From the NCBI GenBank assembly GCA_022592435.1, contig JABYQS010000035.1:186001-250000 (forward strand): a stretch of DNA of 64,000 bases. The letters are read 5' to 3'. The notes under the pieces are model-generated. The model was not told the origin of the DNA. It searched no databases and saw only the letters and a list, made by a program, of their open reading frames with translations. This stretch comes from Cerioporus squamosus (lineage: Eukaryota; Basidiomycota; Agaricomycetes; Polyporales; Polyporaceae). Positions 33,999-45,798 of the stretch are shown here, in pieces. Position numbers and translations under genes: made by a program. How positions within the stretch are numbered: position 1 is the stretch's first letter; the number at the start of each line of letters is the position of its first letter.

Positions 33999-36900
33999 TC
34001 ACCATGATTCGAGGGTCGTGAAGGGGGCAGCGAGAGGTGAACTGTCAAGCTCGAGGGGGTGTGCATAGAGAGGTCCCAGAGTCTCGGAGTCGGGGACATC
34101 AGCGTGTCCAGGACGACGTGAGAGCGCATCAGCAGCAAGCTGGTTACGCCCAGGACGGTACACAATGCGGACATCAAAGTGCGCGATGTTATCGGCAAAC
34201 CGCGCAAGACGACGGCCGAGGTGCTTCTGTGAGAGAAAGTACTTGAGACTCTCGTGATCGGTGCGGACGACGATAGGCGAGCCTTCGACGTAACCGTGCC
34301 ACTTCTGAAGGCAGTAGTCGATCGCGAGCATCTCCCGCTCTTGAGCGGAGTAGCGTTGTTCAGTGGGGGACATGCGGCGTGATTCATAGGCGATAGGGTG
34401 GAGAGTAGAGTCCTTGAATGCAAACCGGGCTTCCTTTCCCTTCCCCTCCTTGAAATCGGAGGCAGACTGGTGCAGAATGCCGCCGATTGCGTCTCCGGAC
34501 GCGTCAGTGTCAATAACGAAGAGGTGCCATGGCCGAGGGTGACTAAGAAGGGGGGCAGATGTCAGCTTATTCTTGAGCATAGTGAAGGCATGCTCGCAAG
34601 CGGCTGACCATTCCACAGGTGCGCCCTTGCGTGGGCTGCCCTTCAACAAGTCATACAGAGGACCCGCAATACGCGCGAAAGCATTGATGAAGCGACGGTA
34701 GTAGCCGGCGAGGTTAAGGAACCCGCGGACGTGTGTGATGGTCGTCGGACGAGGCCAGCTTGTGATGGCTGAAACCTTATCAGGATCAGGGTGAATTCCT
34801 CCTCGAGAGACAAGGTGGCCAAGGTACAGTACCTCTTCAAGTGCGAAGCGACACTTCTTCTCATTGAGGATGATGCCGTAGTCGTTGAGGGTGCTGAGAA
34901 CATTGAGGACATCGAGGACATGACGTTCCTTGGTCGGGGAATAGATCATGATGTCGTCCAGATACACAATGACACAGCGGTCGAGGTAGGGTTTCAGGAT
35001 GTCATTGACCCATGCTTGGAACGTAGCGGGTGCGTTGCAAAGGCCAAACTCCATGACACGGAACTGGAAGTGGCCGAAGCGAGTGGCGAAGGCTGTCTTG
35101 GGACGCAACTTCTCCTCGATCGGGATCTGCCAGTACCCTGACCGTAGGTCGAGCATCGTGAACCAGGCAGCACCGTCGAGTTGCTGGTAACTGTCGTCAA
35201 TGCGAGGGAGTGGATAAGCATTTTTGACAGTGAGGGCATTGAGGCGACGGTAGTCGACACAGACACGGTTAGTACCATCCTTCTTCTTAGCGAAGAGAAT
35301 CGGAGCTGACCATGGGGAGCTGCTAGGCTCGATGATGCCATTCTCGAGTCCCTCCTTGACAAAGGTGCGGATCTCTTCATGCTCCGGCGGAGAGTGCGGT
35401 CGTCCAGTCGCACGGACAGGCTGCGCATCACCCGTGTCAATGACATGAGTAACACGAGTCTTCGGGATCTCGTCAAAGCGTACCTTATCACGGAAGAGCT
35501 TCGGATAACGCTTCTTCGCCAGGGCACGGAGGCGTTCACCGATGGACTGCGCTGCGGATGCAACCTTCGTCCGAATATTCACCTTCGGTTGGACCTTCTC
35601 AGTCGGTTCTTCTGGTGCGTCGAGAACCAAGAGGTAGAGAGGGTCGTTGTAGAGAGGGAAGGCTGCAGAGCGGCGTCGATAGCGAACACGGTCGAAGGAG
35701 CGGGAAGCATTAGAACTGGAGCTGCTGCTGCGTGAGAGACGAGCCTGGGAACCAAGGCTCAGCGGTGGGGATGGAGTTCCAGGAAGGCGAACGGAAGGTG
35801 CGCGCGACGATGGGCTTGATGTGAGCCGTACAGTCTGTGCTGTAATAGGGTCGGTGATGAACCAAGACGAGGTCTCCCACTCGGGAACAGCACGGTAACG
35901 ACGAAGCCAGTCCTGTCCAAGGACAAGGTCGTACCGCAGTCGGTTGTTGTCCAGGACATAGGCAACGACAGGTCGCACGACACTGCCTATCTTGATATTG
36001 AAGCGAGCCAGTGACGAGGTCGAGGTGGTGCCTGCGCCATGGACGGTGCGCGGCATGATGGGAATCACCTCGATCCCAACGTCGTCGATGACAGCTGGCT
36101 TGACATAGCAGCAAGCGGCACCGGTGTCAATGATGGTGGGCGTGCGACGCAACTCTCCGCGGTACATACGACGATGCGAGGGGATTTGGACATGGTAGAC
36201 GGGCAGCTCCTGGTTGCTGTCGGCAGCGTCATCGAGGTTAAGGACATAGAGACTTTCATCGTCGTTGTCGTAGCCCAACCAGTCCGAGTCTTCATTATCC
36301 TCCGCATCGGCAAGGGCTCCGCTATCCACAGAGGTTTCGTCCGTCTCCTGCTCATCTTCCTGCTCGTCTTCCTGCTCGTCATCCTGGTCGTCCCCTGACT
36401 GCTTGTCGGAGTCGGTCTCGCTAGATTCTGTCTCGAAGAGATGGAGTTCCTGCGGACGAGGTTTGCGCGGAGCGCAACATTCGCGTGAGATATGTCCAGT
36501 CCGGTTGCAGTTGTAGCAACGTACCCTGTTACTCGCGGTACGGCTTCCCGACGATGATCCTTGACCATTCGGACGCGCAGGTCGGTTCTCCATTGCGTCG
36601 AGGTCCATCGGAGTCGGGTCGCTATTGATGGACGAGCCAGCAGTTGCGGTGACTGGTGGGGGAGCAGATGGGAATGGTGAGTACGAGGAGCGCGAGGGCT
36701 TCGAGTGCTTCCGCTGCGAACCTGAGATGTTGCTTCCAATCGAGGTCTGACCTGGATGCAGCGTCGAGAGCCGGTGGAGCTCACGGGCAGCGAAGTACAT
36801 CTCCTCTACGTTCTTCGGCTTGTCGCGTCGAATGTCACGGGCGTGGTCCGCAGGGAGGTGCGCGAGGAAGTTCGCGAGCCTATTGCCGAACGTCATCTCG

Positions 36901-37505
36901 GTCTCCGGAATCTGCGTCTCGATGTCGCGGAATGACGAGACGTATCGGGGAAGGTTGCCTTTGAATTGAAGCGAGCGTAGCTCGTTGCGGAGGGATTCAA
37001 CTCGGAGTGGAGAGTCGAACTTCGTCTTCAGCTCCGTGCGCAGCTCAGCCCAGGCCAGAGGTCGGCCAAGCTTCTTCTTCAGCGCGACGTACCAACGCAT
37101 TGCCTCGCCTCTGAAGAGCATAGGCACTTGCAGCGACCAGTCGGCTTCTGGAATGTGAAGTCCGCGTAAGTAGTCTTCCGTCAAGAGCAGCCAGGCACTA
37201 ACATCTTCGGGTTCTTTGCCGTGAAAGTGCGGCGGCTCGGCCTTGATGGTGTTGGGCCGAGAGGTGGTAGTGGGAGCGTGTTGTGGAGGGGGCTGTTGAA
37301 TATGGAAGTTGGCGGAGGCGAAGGCTTGTTGGAGAGTGTCGCGGAGTTCCGGGGCAGTGATGACAGGGATGGGAGGCGGAGCAGGCTGCTGGGCGGCGTT
37401 CAGTCGCTGATCAACCTGCTGAAGTATGGCGGCGAGGGCGTTGTACGCGTCCTCGGGGAGAGAAGCGGCGAGGTTCGCAAGGAGGTCCTGGTTAGGGTTC
37501 TCCAT
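33999..37505 (-). CDS. Retrotransposon Gag-Pol: Gag, protease, reverse transcriptase, RNase H
   Basis: 1168 codons in one frame. The Gag part (residues about 90-270) is followed by a CCHC knuckle CYNCNRTGHISREC. The aspartic protease has IIDTGAACCYV. The reverse transcriptase has the catalytic VYLDDIMIYS and an LDLRSGYWQI block. RNase H begins VIDTDASGDAIGG and ends with the usual VYRPGRNQLAADALSR. Gag and Pol are fused, as in many fungal Ty3 elements. The acidic linker between knuckle and protease is long. The frame stops at TGA 33999-34001, before integrase. Confidence 0.93.
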   Translation of the reverse strand: MENPNQDLLANLAASLPEDAYNALAAILQQVDQRLNAAQQPAPPPIPVITAPELRDTLQQAFASANFHIQQPPPQHAPTTTSRPNTIKAEPPHFHGKEPEDVSAWLLLTEDYLRGLHIPEADWSLQVPMLFRGEAMRWYVALKKKLGRPLAWAELRTELKTKFDSPLRVESLRNELRSLQFKGNLPRYVSSFRDIETQIPETEMTFGNRLANFLAHLPADHARDIRRDKPKNVEEMYFAARELHRLSTLHPGQTSIGSNISGSQRKHSKPSRSSYSPFPSAPPPVTATAGSSINSDPTPMDLDAMENRPARPNGQGSSSGSRTASNRVRCYNCNRTGHISRECCAPRKPRPQELHLFETESSETDSDKQSGDDQDDEQEDEQEDEQETDETSVDSGALADAEDNEDSDWLGYDNDDESLYVLNLDDAADSNQELPVYHVQIPSHRRMYRGELRRTPTIIDTGAACCYVKPAVIDDVGIEVIPIMPRTVHGAGTTSTSSLARFNIKIGSVVRPVVAYVLDNNRLRYDLVLGQDWLRRYRAVPEWETSSWFITDPITAQTVRLTSSPSSRAPSVRLPGTPSPPLSLGSQARLSRSSSSSSNASRSFDRVRYRRRSAAFPLYNDPLYLLVLDAPEEPTEKVQPKVNIRTKVASAAQSIGERLRALAKKRYPKLFRDKVRFDEIPKTRVTHVIDTGDAQPVRATGRPHSPPEHEEIRTFVKEGLENGIIEPSSSPWSAPILFAKKKDGTNRVCVDYRRLNALTVKNAYPLPRIDDSYQQLDGAAWFTMLDLRSGYWQIPIEEKLRPKTAFATRFGHFQFRVMEFGLCNAPATFQAWVNDILKPYLDRCVIVYLDDIMIYSPTKERHVLDVLNVLSTLNDYGIILNEKKCRFALEEVLYLGHLVSRGGIHPDPDKVSAITSWPRPTTITHVRGFLNLAGYYRRFINAFARIAGPLYDLLKGSPRKGAPVEWSAACEHAFTMLKNKLTSAPLLSHPRPWHLFVIDTDASGDAIGGILHQSASDFKEGKGKEARFAFKDSTLHPIAYESRRMSPTEQRYSAQEREMLAIDYCLQKWHGYVEGSPIVVRTDHESLKYFLSQKHLGRRLARFADNIAHFDVRIVYRPGRNQLAADALSRRPGHADVPDSETLGPLYAHPLELDSSPLAAPFTTLESW

Positions 37506-37676
37506 CAGATTGACGGCGCACTTGGTACGGGAGGGGGTGTATGTGTAGCGCTACTTACGGCGTACCCGGAGTGCGAGGATGACGAGAGAGGCAAGGAGGT
37601 TAAGCAGAAGGAGTAAGCGGCGAGCGTCGAGCTCGAAGGTGAGTGTGAGGAAGTTGATACCCCACACTTGGCCAAG

Positions 37677-38052
37677 TGTGGTGACGCCCAGTCTTTTCGG
37701 GGTTCAGGCCGGTGAACTCGAAGACGAGGCGGAGATCTGTCGTATTCGGGTACGTTCGTGGTCCTAATATACATGCGGGTTCGTTCGTACTAATACAATA
37801 TCGTCAGCAAGAAGTACGAAGCCCTCCGGCCTCGGGATGACTTCATGGTGGAGGAAGGAGGGGTCGAGGTCGAGCTACAAGACGAGATCGACGCTACGAG
37901 TGTCGACCAACGTCCAAGGAGATAGACGAAGTGGCAAGCTAGGAATGAAATGACGAAGAGGGAGGAGGAAGAGGTGACTCGGGGAACGCGTAGCTGTACG
38001 GCGAGATAAGAGTACAAACACGAACAAACATGACGCAGACAGCGCGCCAACA
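37677..38052 (-). repeat. 5' LTR of the retrotransposon
   Basis: 376 bp, same length as the 3' LTR. In element orientation the next bases include a GGGGTATCAACTT stretch that could serve as primer-binding site, but the matching tRNA was not identified. Confidence 0.93.
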
Positions 38053-38509
38053 CTTATGACAGGACACATGGCGGCCACGCGAGCGCACCGCATCTCCTCC
38101 TCCTTCCTTCCGCTCAATCCACCACGTCTCCTTACCGTTCTTATTGTTCCGTTTAGCCTTCTACTATCAGTTGTTGGTTCTGAATAGACAAGCATTGAGA
38201 TGGCAGAATTGAATCCAGCCCAAATACCGTGCCAACCGGATCCCGTGGAAAGCGAAGGTGTCGATGGGCACGCGCAGGCTGCCGCACACAGTGGATGAGG
38301 TAAGCATGAAGCACTATCGTTTTTGTCCTGAGACGACTCACAGGATGCCAGACCATGCCATATACTAGCTTTCAGGGACAGGCTGGTATAGATGCCCAGT
38401 AGGAAACCGCGAGGAATCTTAAAGTAAGCGTACTCAGTCGAGACACCACAGCGCGTCCGACGGCTGAAGATTAGTACCCTAGGACTACTGTAACAAGCGC
38501 AGGGAATAG
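38053..38509. other. Region between retrotransposon and DUF6535 gene
   Basis: Probably holds the promoter and the first, unresolved exon or exons of the DUF6535 gene. An ATG at 38200 starts MAELNPAQIPCQPDPVESEG, a plausible N-terminus, but no clean splice to the next exon was found. Confidence 0.35.
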
Positions 38510-40807
38510 TTTACGGATGATCAGCACAAGCAGGCCTGGGAGACGACCGCTGATATCGTGAAGAAGTCCAGCGACGAGATGATTGAACGATGGAACAAGG
38601 AGATCGATACCCTTCTCGTCTACGTACGTCTTTGTTCTCTTATTAGCTCCGACGTGGGTCATCCACCAAATAGGCCGGACTGTTTTCCGCGATTCTGACA
38701 GCGTTCAATGTCTGGCAATCCTATCCGCTCCTCACTCCTGCTCCCCTGGATCCCGTCCTTGCAGCACTGCAGCAGATTTCTTCGCAGCTCAACAGTTCAT
38801 CGGTGACCTCGTCCTTCGTTAATGCCACCCATCCTGCCGTCAACCTGCAGCCCCTTCCGGCTCCCCCTCCCGACCAATGGGCGATATGGCTGAACGCTCT
38901 GTGGTTCGCAAGCCTCATATTCAGCCTGGCGGCGGCCTCCGTCGGCATCATGGTGAAGCAGTGGCTCAATCAGTACAGCTCTGGCCTCTCCGGGAGCTCG
39001 CAGCAGATCGCGCGTCTTCGCCAGCACCGCCTGAATGGCTTGCAGAAGTGGTGTGTGGGCGCGATCGTGGCGATGCTGCCTGTGCTCCTCCAGGCCGGGG
39101 CGGTGCTCTTTTTCGCGGGCCTCCTGATCCTCCTGTGGTCTCTCAATCATCTCGTGGCGATCATTGCAAGCACTCTAGTCGGGGCTCTGGCGACCTTCTT
39201 GATCGTTACCGTCGTCATACCCGCATTCACCACTGATTGTCCTTACCTCTCTCCCGTGTCGTTCGCGATCTGCAAGGCTCTACAACCCTTATTCCTCATA
39301 TTATGGCACCGTTGCTTGCAGTGGTTCTCGTCCTCACTTCGGGCCTTTCTCAACCAGTTCCTTCTATACGCCTACTCATCTCATAACCGCCGCCGATACC
39401 TGTTGCTCATTGCGAAGATTCTGGATGAAGTATTCCGCTCTCCTGGCATCCCTCTCAGTCTTCCCCCTCGTGACAGAGAGTTGCTGTCCGTCACAAGGCA
39501 CCAAAATCGCTTAGATGGAGACATGGTGGCCAGCGCGTACACCGTCGTCATGGATGTCAAATAAGTATCTGGATATGGCCGCCGTCTGCTTCACCGATTT
39601 GAGCCCCGACGCTGCGTGTCTGTGTTTTGATACAATAAAAACACAGAACAGAAGACACTGGGGACCCCATCATTTGCATTACACGAGGCAGATGCAATCG
39701 TCGCACTCATGTATGTGGAGTGGTGTCGTACTCGCGTTGCTCTGCTGTCGTCGCAAGCTGGGCGACCCGGACCCTTTTCATGCAAATGACCCCCGCGCCT
39801 GGTCGCTCGACAGCCTGGACATGGCGACTGGGTATCTAACCCAATCCTACTGTTATCTGCGCGATGGGAGCAGTGACACAGCGTTCGATTGGGCTCGTCT
39901 GCTATGCGGCGACTATCTTCATGCTATATCCAGCGGCAACGCCTCTCTAACGATAAATCCTTACGCCGAGGATCACCCAAGTCTTTTGCTGAATAGATTG
40001 AGCTCATGCATGAGAGATATCAACCAACGCAACATTCGGATCGGCGGTAATCTACGCCTCTCCAGTAAGTTGTCTCTTCACCGCCGGAAGCGTCATGCTG
40101 ACTTCAGCAACGATCCGCAGTTGCTATCAGAATGGTCGACATCGTCTCGTCGTCAGGACCCCGCTCGGGATGGAACGCGCGGGACTACGCGCTGTGCTCT
40201 CTCCTGGAGTGCCTCCCCTTATCAAAGTCTCCAGACTTCAAGCCTAACGAGGAGACCTTTCCTGCCATTTTCCGTCATATCAACAGCACGCTGGCTGGAC
40301 TCGCCAAGACCTTGCTCGAGCTGAAAGGAGGAGAAGACGACCCCGCATCTGCCCTTTTGGCGATGCCGAATGTCTTCGACTGCTTGGAGTGCGTGCTCCC
40401 AGAGTACGGAGAGGTGGCCCGCGGACTGCCTCTCCCTCAGCTGGTGGAGGCATCGAATGAATATTTAGTCCTCTTGGAGAATTACTGGACGAACGTGGCA
40501 CACGAACTCTCACCTTACGAAACCATGCGTTTGCATTGTCTCAAGTGCCAACTCAGAACTTTCCGGCTGGATGGCAGATGTGAGGTACGCGCACCTTCCA
40601 GGAACGTGTCCGTACTCAGCCTGTCACTGCGACTGACCCCATTGCCTCATGATTCATTCCCTTCAGCCTGAGAACACCGTATCCGCCGCAACAATGGCCG
40701 ACCCTGACCCGGGGATGGTACCAATGTCGATGTTCGTTTTCCTGTGGACATGGAGCGTGACCAGCGTGGCCAACCCCGGGCACACCTCCTGGCCAATGGC
40801 CCCTTGA
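38510..40807 (+). CDS. DUF6535-type membrane protein, 5' end unresolved, one frame break
   Basis: Supported exons: 38510-38623, 38674 to about 39560, then a frame change, onward to 40064, 40121-40584 and perhaps 40667-40807. The N-terminal block (AWETTADIVKKSSDEMIERW, then LLVYAGLFSAILTAFNVW) and the membrane segments (WAIWLNALWFASLIFSLAA, VGAIVAMLPVLLQAGAVLFF, TLVGALATFLIVTVVIP) fit the DUF6535 family of Agaricomycetes, whose function is unknown. Near 39560 the first frame hits TAA while the next frame continues with NKYLDMAAVCFTDLSPDA. One extra A in a short A run would explain this. It is a pseudogene or a sequence error. The last exon could instead end at 40671. Confidence 0.75.
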
Positions 40808-41215
40808 CTCAAATGGCGGACGCCGGACACGACCCAGCCGCCGTTATTCCTGCTCATGCCTGAATTGCCGTTGCTATGCCTTCCCCGATATTTTCGCTTC
40901 ACCTGTTTCTCGTTCTACGCACAGTTATACTCCACATCTCCTGCTAGATTTTGTATCTCCCCGCTACGCCCAATTATGCGATGTATGCACCCGACCGAAT
41001 TACACGAGTCTTCGACGGCGCATGCTGAGATTGGAAGGGGTCCATTTCAGTAGAGCTAGTATGTAAACATCAACACCCGAAGGTTAATCGAGAGGAAGAT
41101 AGAGGTAGAAACAAGCACAACCCATCAAAAGACGATATAACGAAAACTGATCGATACAAGTCACCAACAGCTGGAGGGATACCACGCGCGCAACGCGGAC
41201 TATCCTGAACAACGC
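40808..41215. other. Convergent 3' spacer
   Basis: No gene supported between the DUF6535 gene and the next minus-strand gene. Confidence 0.45.
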
Positions 41216-42874
41216 TCACGTCGACAGAACAGTCACAGACACCCCATGCGCCGCCCAGATCCTCCCGAGACTCGCCCGCCAGCCCGTGCGCACTTGCGCA
41301 TCCAAGTCCGCCGACGACGTGAGCGAAGACCGGGATGCCCGCCAAGAGGTGCCATCGTCACTGCTGCAACCGGAACCAGAACCAGAGGAGCCGGATCCCA
41401 AGCGGTTTTCCGCGTCCGAGAAGTACAAGCTCAACACCTCGGACACCGGGTCGTCTCCGTAATCGTCGTCACTCGAGTCGTCCGAGCGGGAGCTGCGTTG
41501 GCTCATGATTGACGAGAACGAGTCGGAGGAGGCAGTGACGTCGGCATCCGAGTCGGCGGCGATGGCTTCGAGGAGGAGGTCGACCAGGCTGCTCGTCGTG
41601 CTGAACGTCGGGCCGAGCCTCAGCACAGGAAGCGGCCCGCCAGCGGCGAGGAAGCCAGCAGCAAGTTGACAACGATGGGCCACAGACCCGCGCTTCGTGC
41701 GCTGTGGCGCAGGGGTCTTCTCCCCGTCCCCAGAAGCGGGAACGACGACTATGAACGTCTTCGTCTTCCCCGAACTCGAGGAGCTTCCATCGTTCAACTG
41801 CTGGCCCTGGCTGCCGTCCGTGTCCGCGCGTTCGTGTCCGCCTGCTTTATCCGGCTGAAAACCCACGCCAGTCGAAGATGGGGGAGGAAACGAGGCATCC
41901 TGCATTGCAGACGAGTCCCGGGAAGTACTGGGGAAGTCGGATCTATCCGGACTCGCGCTCGCGGGGTCAGAGCCAAGAGCCGTGTTCGCGACCTGCGGCT
42001 CTGGTGCTGGCAGCGACGAAGATGGAGAAGGCGAGCGCGAGCGCGGACACGAGCACGAGGGGCACTCTTCCGGTTCCACGATGGCGAATCGCTCCCGTTC
42101 ACAGACGCAGTGCACGACGATCTCGGGGATCCGTGGTATCTGTGGCAGCGTCGGCGGAATGCTCGGGCAGTCCCCCGACAGGCTGGCATCGTGCGCCTCC
42201 ACAGCCCGCCTGACTGAAGCTATCGTTGGTGGTTCGGCCTACAAGAAAACCGCATCGAGGATGAGAGGATGACGAGGAAGTAGGAGGAGGAGGAATGCGA
42301 GGCTGACCTTAGCGGGGTTCTTCCTGAGTACGAAGTTGAGAATCTTCTGGCACGACGACTCTTCGCGCCGGAACCACGGCAGGACAGCCAGCTCTTGGAG
42401 GGAGTCCGACTCGTACAGCACGCGTTGGCGCCAGCGGAGGAACGCAGCCACGGGTGCAAGGAAGCCGAGATGACGACGAGGAGAACCGTCGACGGCCGTT
42501 TGCAACTCATCCGCAGTGCTGACACCTTTCTCGACGTCGAACTCAGCGGCGAGCACGACGCTTTGTTGTGGTTGGGCTTGAAGGGCGCGGACGCAGGCGC
42601 GCCGACGACGGTATTTGATAATGGAGACAGTAGCAAACCAAGTGAGAACGAGGACGAAGAGCAGGATTATAAAGACGAGGACTTCCAGGACGATGGGCGG
42701 CAGAGCGGGCATACCGGGCAGATCAGAACAGAGCCTCACGTTGAGGCTGAAACGACGTCTTGAAGGCGCTGCAACTCCGCGGAAGAACAACGACGGTTGT
42801 GTGAGCGAGGAAAACGCCTGAGCGACGTCTTGCCTTGTTGCTGCACCATTCGAATCCTGTCTACCGTCAGCCAT
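41216..42874 (-). CDS. Single-pass membrane protein of unknown function
   Basis: Two exons (42874-42308, 42238-41216) with a 69-nt phase-0 intron give 529 residues. One strongly hydrophobic helix lies near 57-80 (VLVFIILLFVLVLTWFATV), followed by a basic KYRRRR stop-transfer stretch, so the long C-terminal part is probably cytosolic. Residues about 195-260 contain IPEIVVHCVCERERFAIVEP and ECPSCSCPRS, a Cys-containing segment that might bind metal. The rest is Ser/Asp-rich and disordered. No family is recognised. A shorter start at Met 55 (MPALPPIV) would place the helix at the very N-terminus and is an alternative. Confidence 0.65.
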
Positions 42875-43565
42875 GCAAGCCTAGATGACATCCTCGAGCT
42901 GAACAGTGCCAGCTCGAGAAAGCCACCTTGCTATCCGACCCAGGCCCGCGGAGGCTGACTCTCCCAGAGACATCCACATGAGAATGAAGACCGTCGCCAC
43001 GAACAGTCGGGCGGCTGACCTTAGAACCCATGCTCAGACTTGCTCAGCACGCTCGAGAGTCGAGGCATACTCCCTGCCCGCCCGCCCGCCCGAGCGTCCA
43101 AACGAGCACAAGGTTCGACATTGGTCATCCGGCAAACACTTGACTCTGAGTTCACTCGCGCACGGCCTGCCTGCCCAGTGACTGAGTGACACACGCGCTG
43201 CGCTCCTGAACAGAACGCTCCAGCCTCCCAGGTTCCAGCGCGGGCCCGAAACCCCGAGGTCCGAGTTCCGCGTCCCCAAACTCAAACGCCACGAAGGAGA
43301 AGCAACGGAGTAGAAAAAGCAGTGCACATGACAGCGCATGACAATCCGACAGAGAACGATTTGCTCACAGAGTGAGATAGGCTCGCGCAGATCCCGGTTC
43401 CGGGTTCCCTAGTATGTCCCACGGCGCGCGTTCGTTGGACTCTGGAAGAAAGGAGAGGAGAGGAGATGCGGCCTTGGGACCGGACCACGATTTCACGGAC
43501 GAGGGTTCCCCGGGGAAACAGAGAGATTTATTGACAAGAGCTAGTCTATTTTTGCCACTGAGAGC
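42875..43565. other. Intergenic region with polyadenylation signal
   Basis: Includes AATAAA on the minus strand at 43527-43532, 34 bases behind the QCR2-like stop codon. A short CCCG repeat lies near 43079-43092. No other gene seen. Confidence 0.5.
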
Positions 43566-45078
43566 TCAGAGACCCAGCTCGTCCGCGTACGGGAGCGACT
43601 TGATGTCGCCGACCGCGACGTACGTCGGCTTGCTCTTGAGCAGCGAGGAGGCAGCCTATGGGGGACGCACCATGCGTTAGATCCTCCAGGCGCTGAGAAG
43701 GGGAGCTCAAGACTTACCTTGGAGTACGCAGATGCGTCGACCTTCTCCAGGGCGGAGACGGCGTCGGCGACGGATGCAGAAGAGCCAGGACAGAATCTGC
43801 AATTGATCTCACGTCAGCCTTGCCCATCATGATTGGGCCAGACCAGACTAACCTTGGGTCCGAGGGTGGAGATAAGCCCGTCGCGAACTTCGAACGCGCT
43901 GGCCGCAGCGAACTTGGCCTTGGCGACCGCCTTCTGGAGCTCCTCGCCCTTCAACGAGCCGGCAGCCTTGAGCGCGTCGACAGCGGCCTTGGCCGCAGTC
44001 TTGACGTCCGCAGAGCTCTGGCCCTGAACGAGGAGACCGAAGAGAGACGCGTCCGAGTAGGGCAGGAGGACTGGCCGCACAGACGTGCCAGCAGGGACGC
44101 TCGCGGCGATGGGCGAAGTGCCCTGCGACCACTTCACGGACGGGGTGGGGTCCAAATGCGACGCAAGGACAGCAAGCTCTGGCGCGGGCGCGCCCGTCGT
44201 GCCGAAGCCGACGAACACGGTCTGCGGGCCATGGTGCGCATCGATGCGGTTCTCGCCGCCGAAGTACGCCGATGGCGTCGACGAGGGCGCAGCGGAGCTG
44301 GAGAACTTGCCGAGGGACTTCTCGAGGAGCTTCTCGAGGGCGCCCGCATCGATGCCGGTACCGAGAACGGCGACGTTGCCCGCGCCGAAGACGGACTGCG
44401 CGAACGCCTTGACGTCGTCCGCGGAGACGTGGTGGCCGGGGTGGCGAAGATGGAGTTGCCGAGGCCGTTGCGGAACGCGAGCGCGTGCGCGAGCTCGAGG
44501 GCGTGCGTCGCGGGGTCGTGGAGCGCGGCGACCGTCTCGGCCTCGCAGACGGGCCGACGTCTCGCTCAGCTCGTAGCGGGTGAACTTGGCGGAGGTGAGG
44601 AAGGAGGAGAGGACGTCGACGAAGAAGGCCCTGGGCGAGCTCGTCGGATCGGGAAGGCGGATGACATGGCATATGCGGAGGACTCACTCGTCGCCGCGCA
44701 GAAACTCCGCCGTCAGTGCCAAATGCTCCCTCGAGAGACTTGAGGAGAGGACGCCGCCGTAGAGCTCAGCTTCCCGGACGGTGCCCAGGAACGAACGCTT
44801 CTCGGTGCTCTGGCGAACCGACCATAAGTCTCGCATTTCCGAATATTAGTGACACAAAAACGCACCTTGAACGCGTAGTTTTTCAGGGCGTGCGCGACAC
44901 CGGGCTTCGACTCGTACCTGCTCCCCGCCTTGACGAGGAAGGTGACAGCAGTGGTGGGCTCGCCGTTGTCGGCGGCTGCGACCTTCACACCGGCGGAGTC
45001 GACGACGGTTGCGAACTTCCGGGCATTACGGGCAATACGCGACGCACTGCGCGCGGCCGACGCTCTGGCTGCCAGCAT
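43566..45078 (-). CDS. QCR2: Cytochrome bc1 complex core subunit 2 (QCR2-like), with frame breaks
   Basis: Exons 45078-44866, 44809-44688, 44630-43853, 43796-43718 and 43655-43566. The start carries an Ala/Arg/Ser presequence (MLAARASAARSASRIARN) typical for mitochondrial import. The M16-peptidase-like fold follows: ALKNYAFKSTEKRS, ELYGGVLSSSLSREHLALTAEFLRG, ALELAHALAFRNGLGNSIFA, and a C-terminal AASSLLKSKPTYVAVGD block. As in core 2 proteins the zinc motif HxxEH is absent. The frame is broken three times: near 44552 (one extra base), near 44438 (one base missing) and at the splice near 43796 (one base out). Otherwise the family pattern is complete. Either this copy is decaying or the sequence has small errors. 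Confidence 0.85.
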
Positions 45079-45798
45079 GGAGAATACGAGGAATAGAGTA
45101 GAGAAAGCAGAGGAGGAAGACAGCACCGACGACGACGGCCACCGCCCAGTCCTCCCCGGCGCCTCCTCGTTCCGGCTTGTGCCGAGCGAAATAGACGCGC
45201 TCCCATTCGTCCGCGCCGGCGTCAGACCTCCTTGAACCTCCTCGGGACACAGAAGGTTCGCACTAAAGTCCTCGACGAGCCGGGGGGCCTATCGAAATAT
45301 CACATAAGACAGGCTGTACGTGCGCAGTGTGTGCGCGGACTATGAGCGTCGGTACGTGGGTGAAGATATGAACTAGTATACAGGATCCTGACTTGAAGGT
45401 CACTTAACCTCGGACTCCTGCGTGAGACCCCCATCAGATGAGGGTTGGTGTGGGGACGACGGCGTGGACAACGTGCTTGCCAAGGAATGAACTGACAACT
45501 ATGCCCATGTCTCCCAGACGACTTGCAGTGACACCTCCATGCAATCATCCCTGAGCAAACTCATGCATCATGGCTCGGCTGGCTGCCGGCAAGGCATTCA
45601 GTTCCATGCTAACTATACCCTCCCTCCGAAGGCATCGACGTCGACGTCACGAGCTCAGAGATATTTTATCGAGGTGTTTGCATGTGCCACCTGATCAGCT
45701 GCATGGGCATAAGGCATAGATCGAGATTAATAGATGTGCATACATTGGCATGTGGGGGGACTGGAGAGCGGAAAATAGCACTGGGAATGGAAAGCATG
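45079..45798. other. Intergenic region
   Basis: Upstream of the QCR2-like start. Purine-rich near the start codon, otherwise nothing supported. Confidence 0.45.

Larger units (their letters stand above)
32158..38052 (-). mobile_element. Ty3/gypsy LTR retrotransposon
   Basis: 5,895 bp, transcribed on the minus strand, with LTRs at 32158-32533 and 37677-38052. The long frame encodes Gag, a zinc knuckle, protease, reverse transcriptase and RNase H. Integrase follows, the Ty3 order. A polypurine tract lies next to the 3' LTR. Flanking pentamers differ (CCGCC left, CTTAT right), so no target-site duplication is seen. The LTRs differ at two positions, which suggests recent insertion, but pol carries a stop codon and a frameshift. 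Confidence 0.95.
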
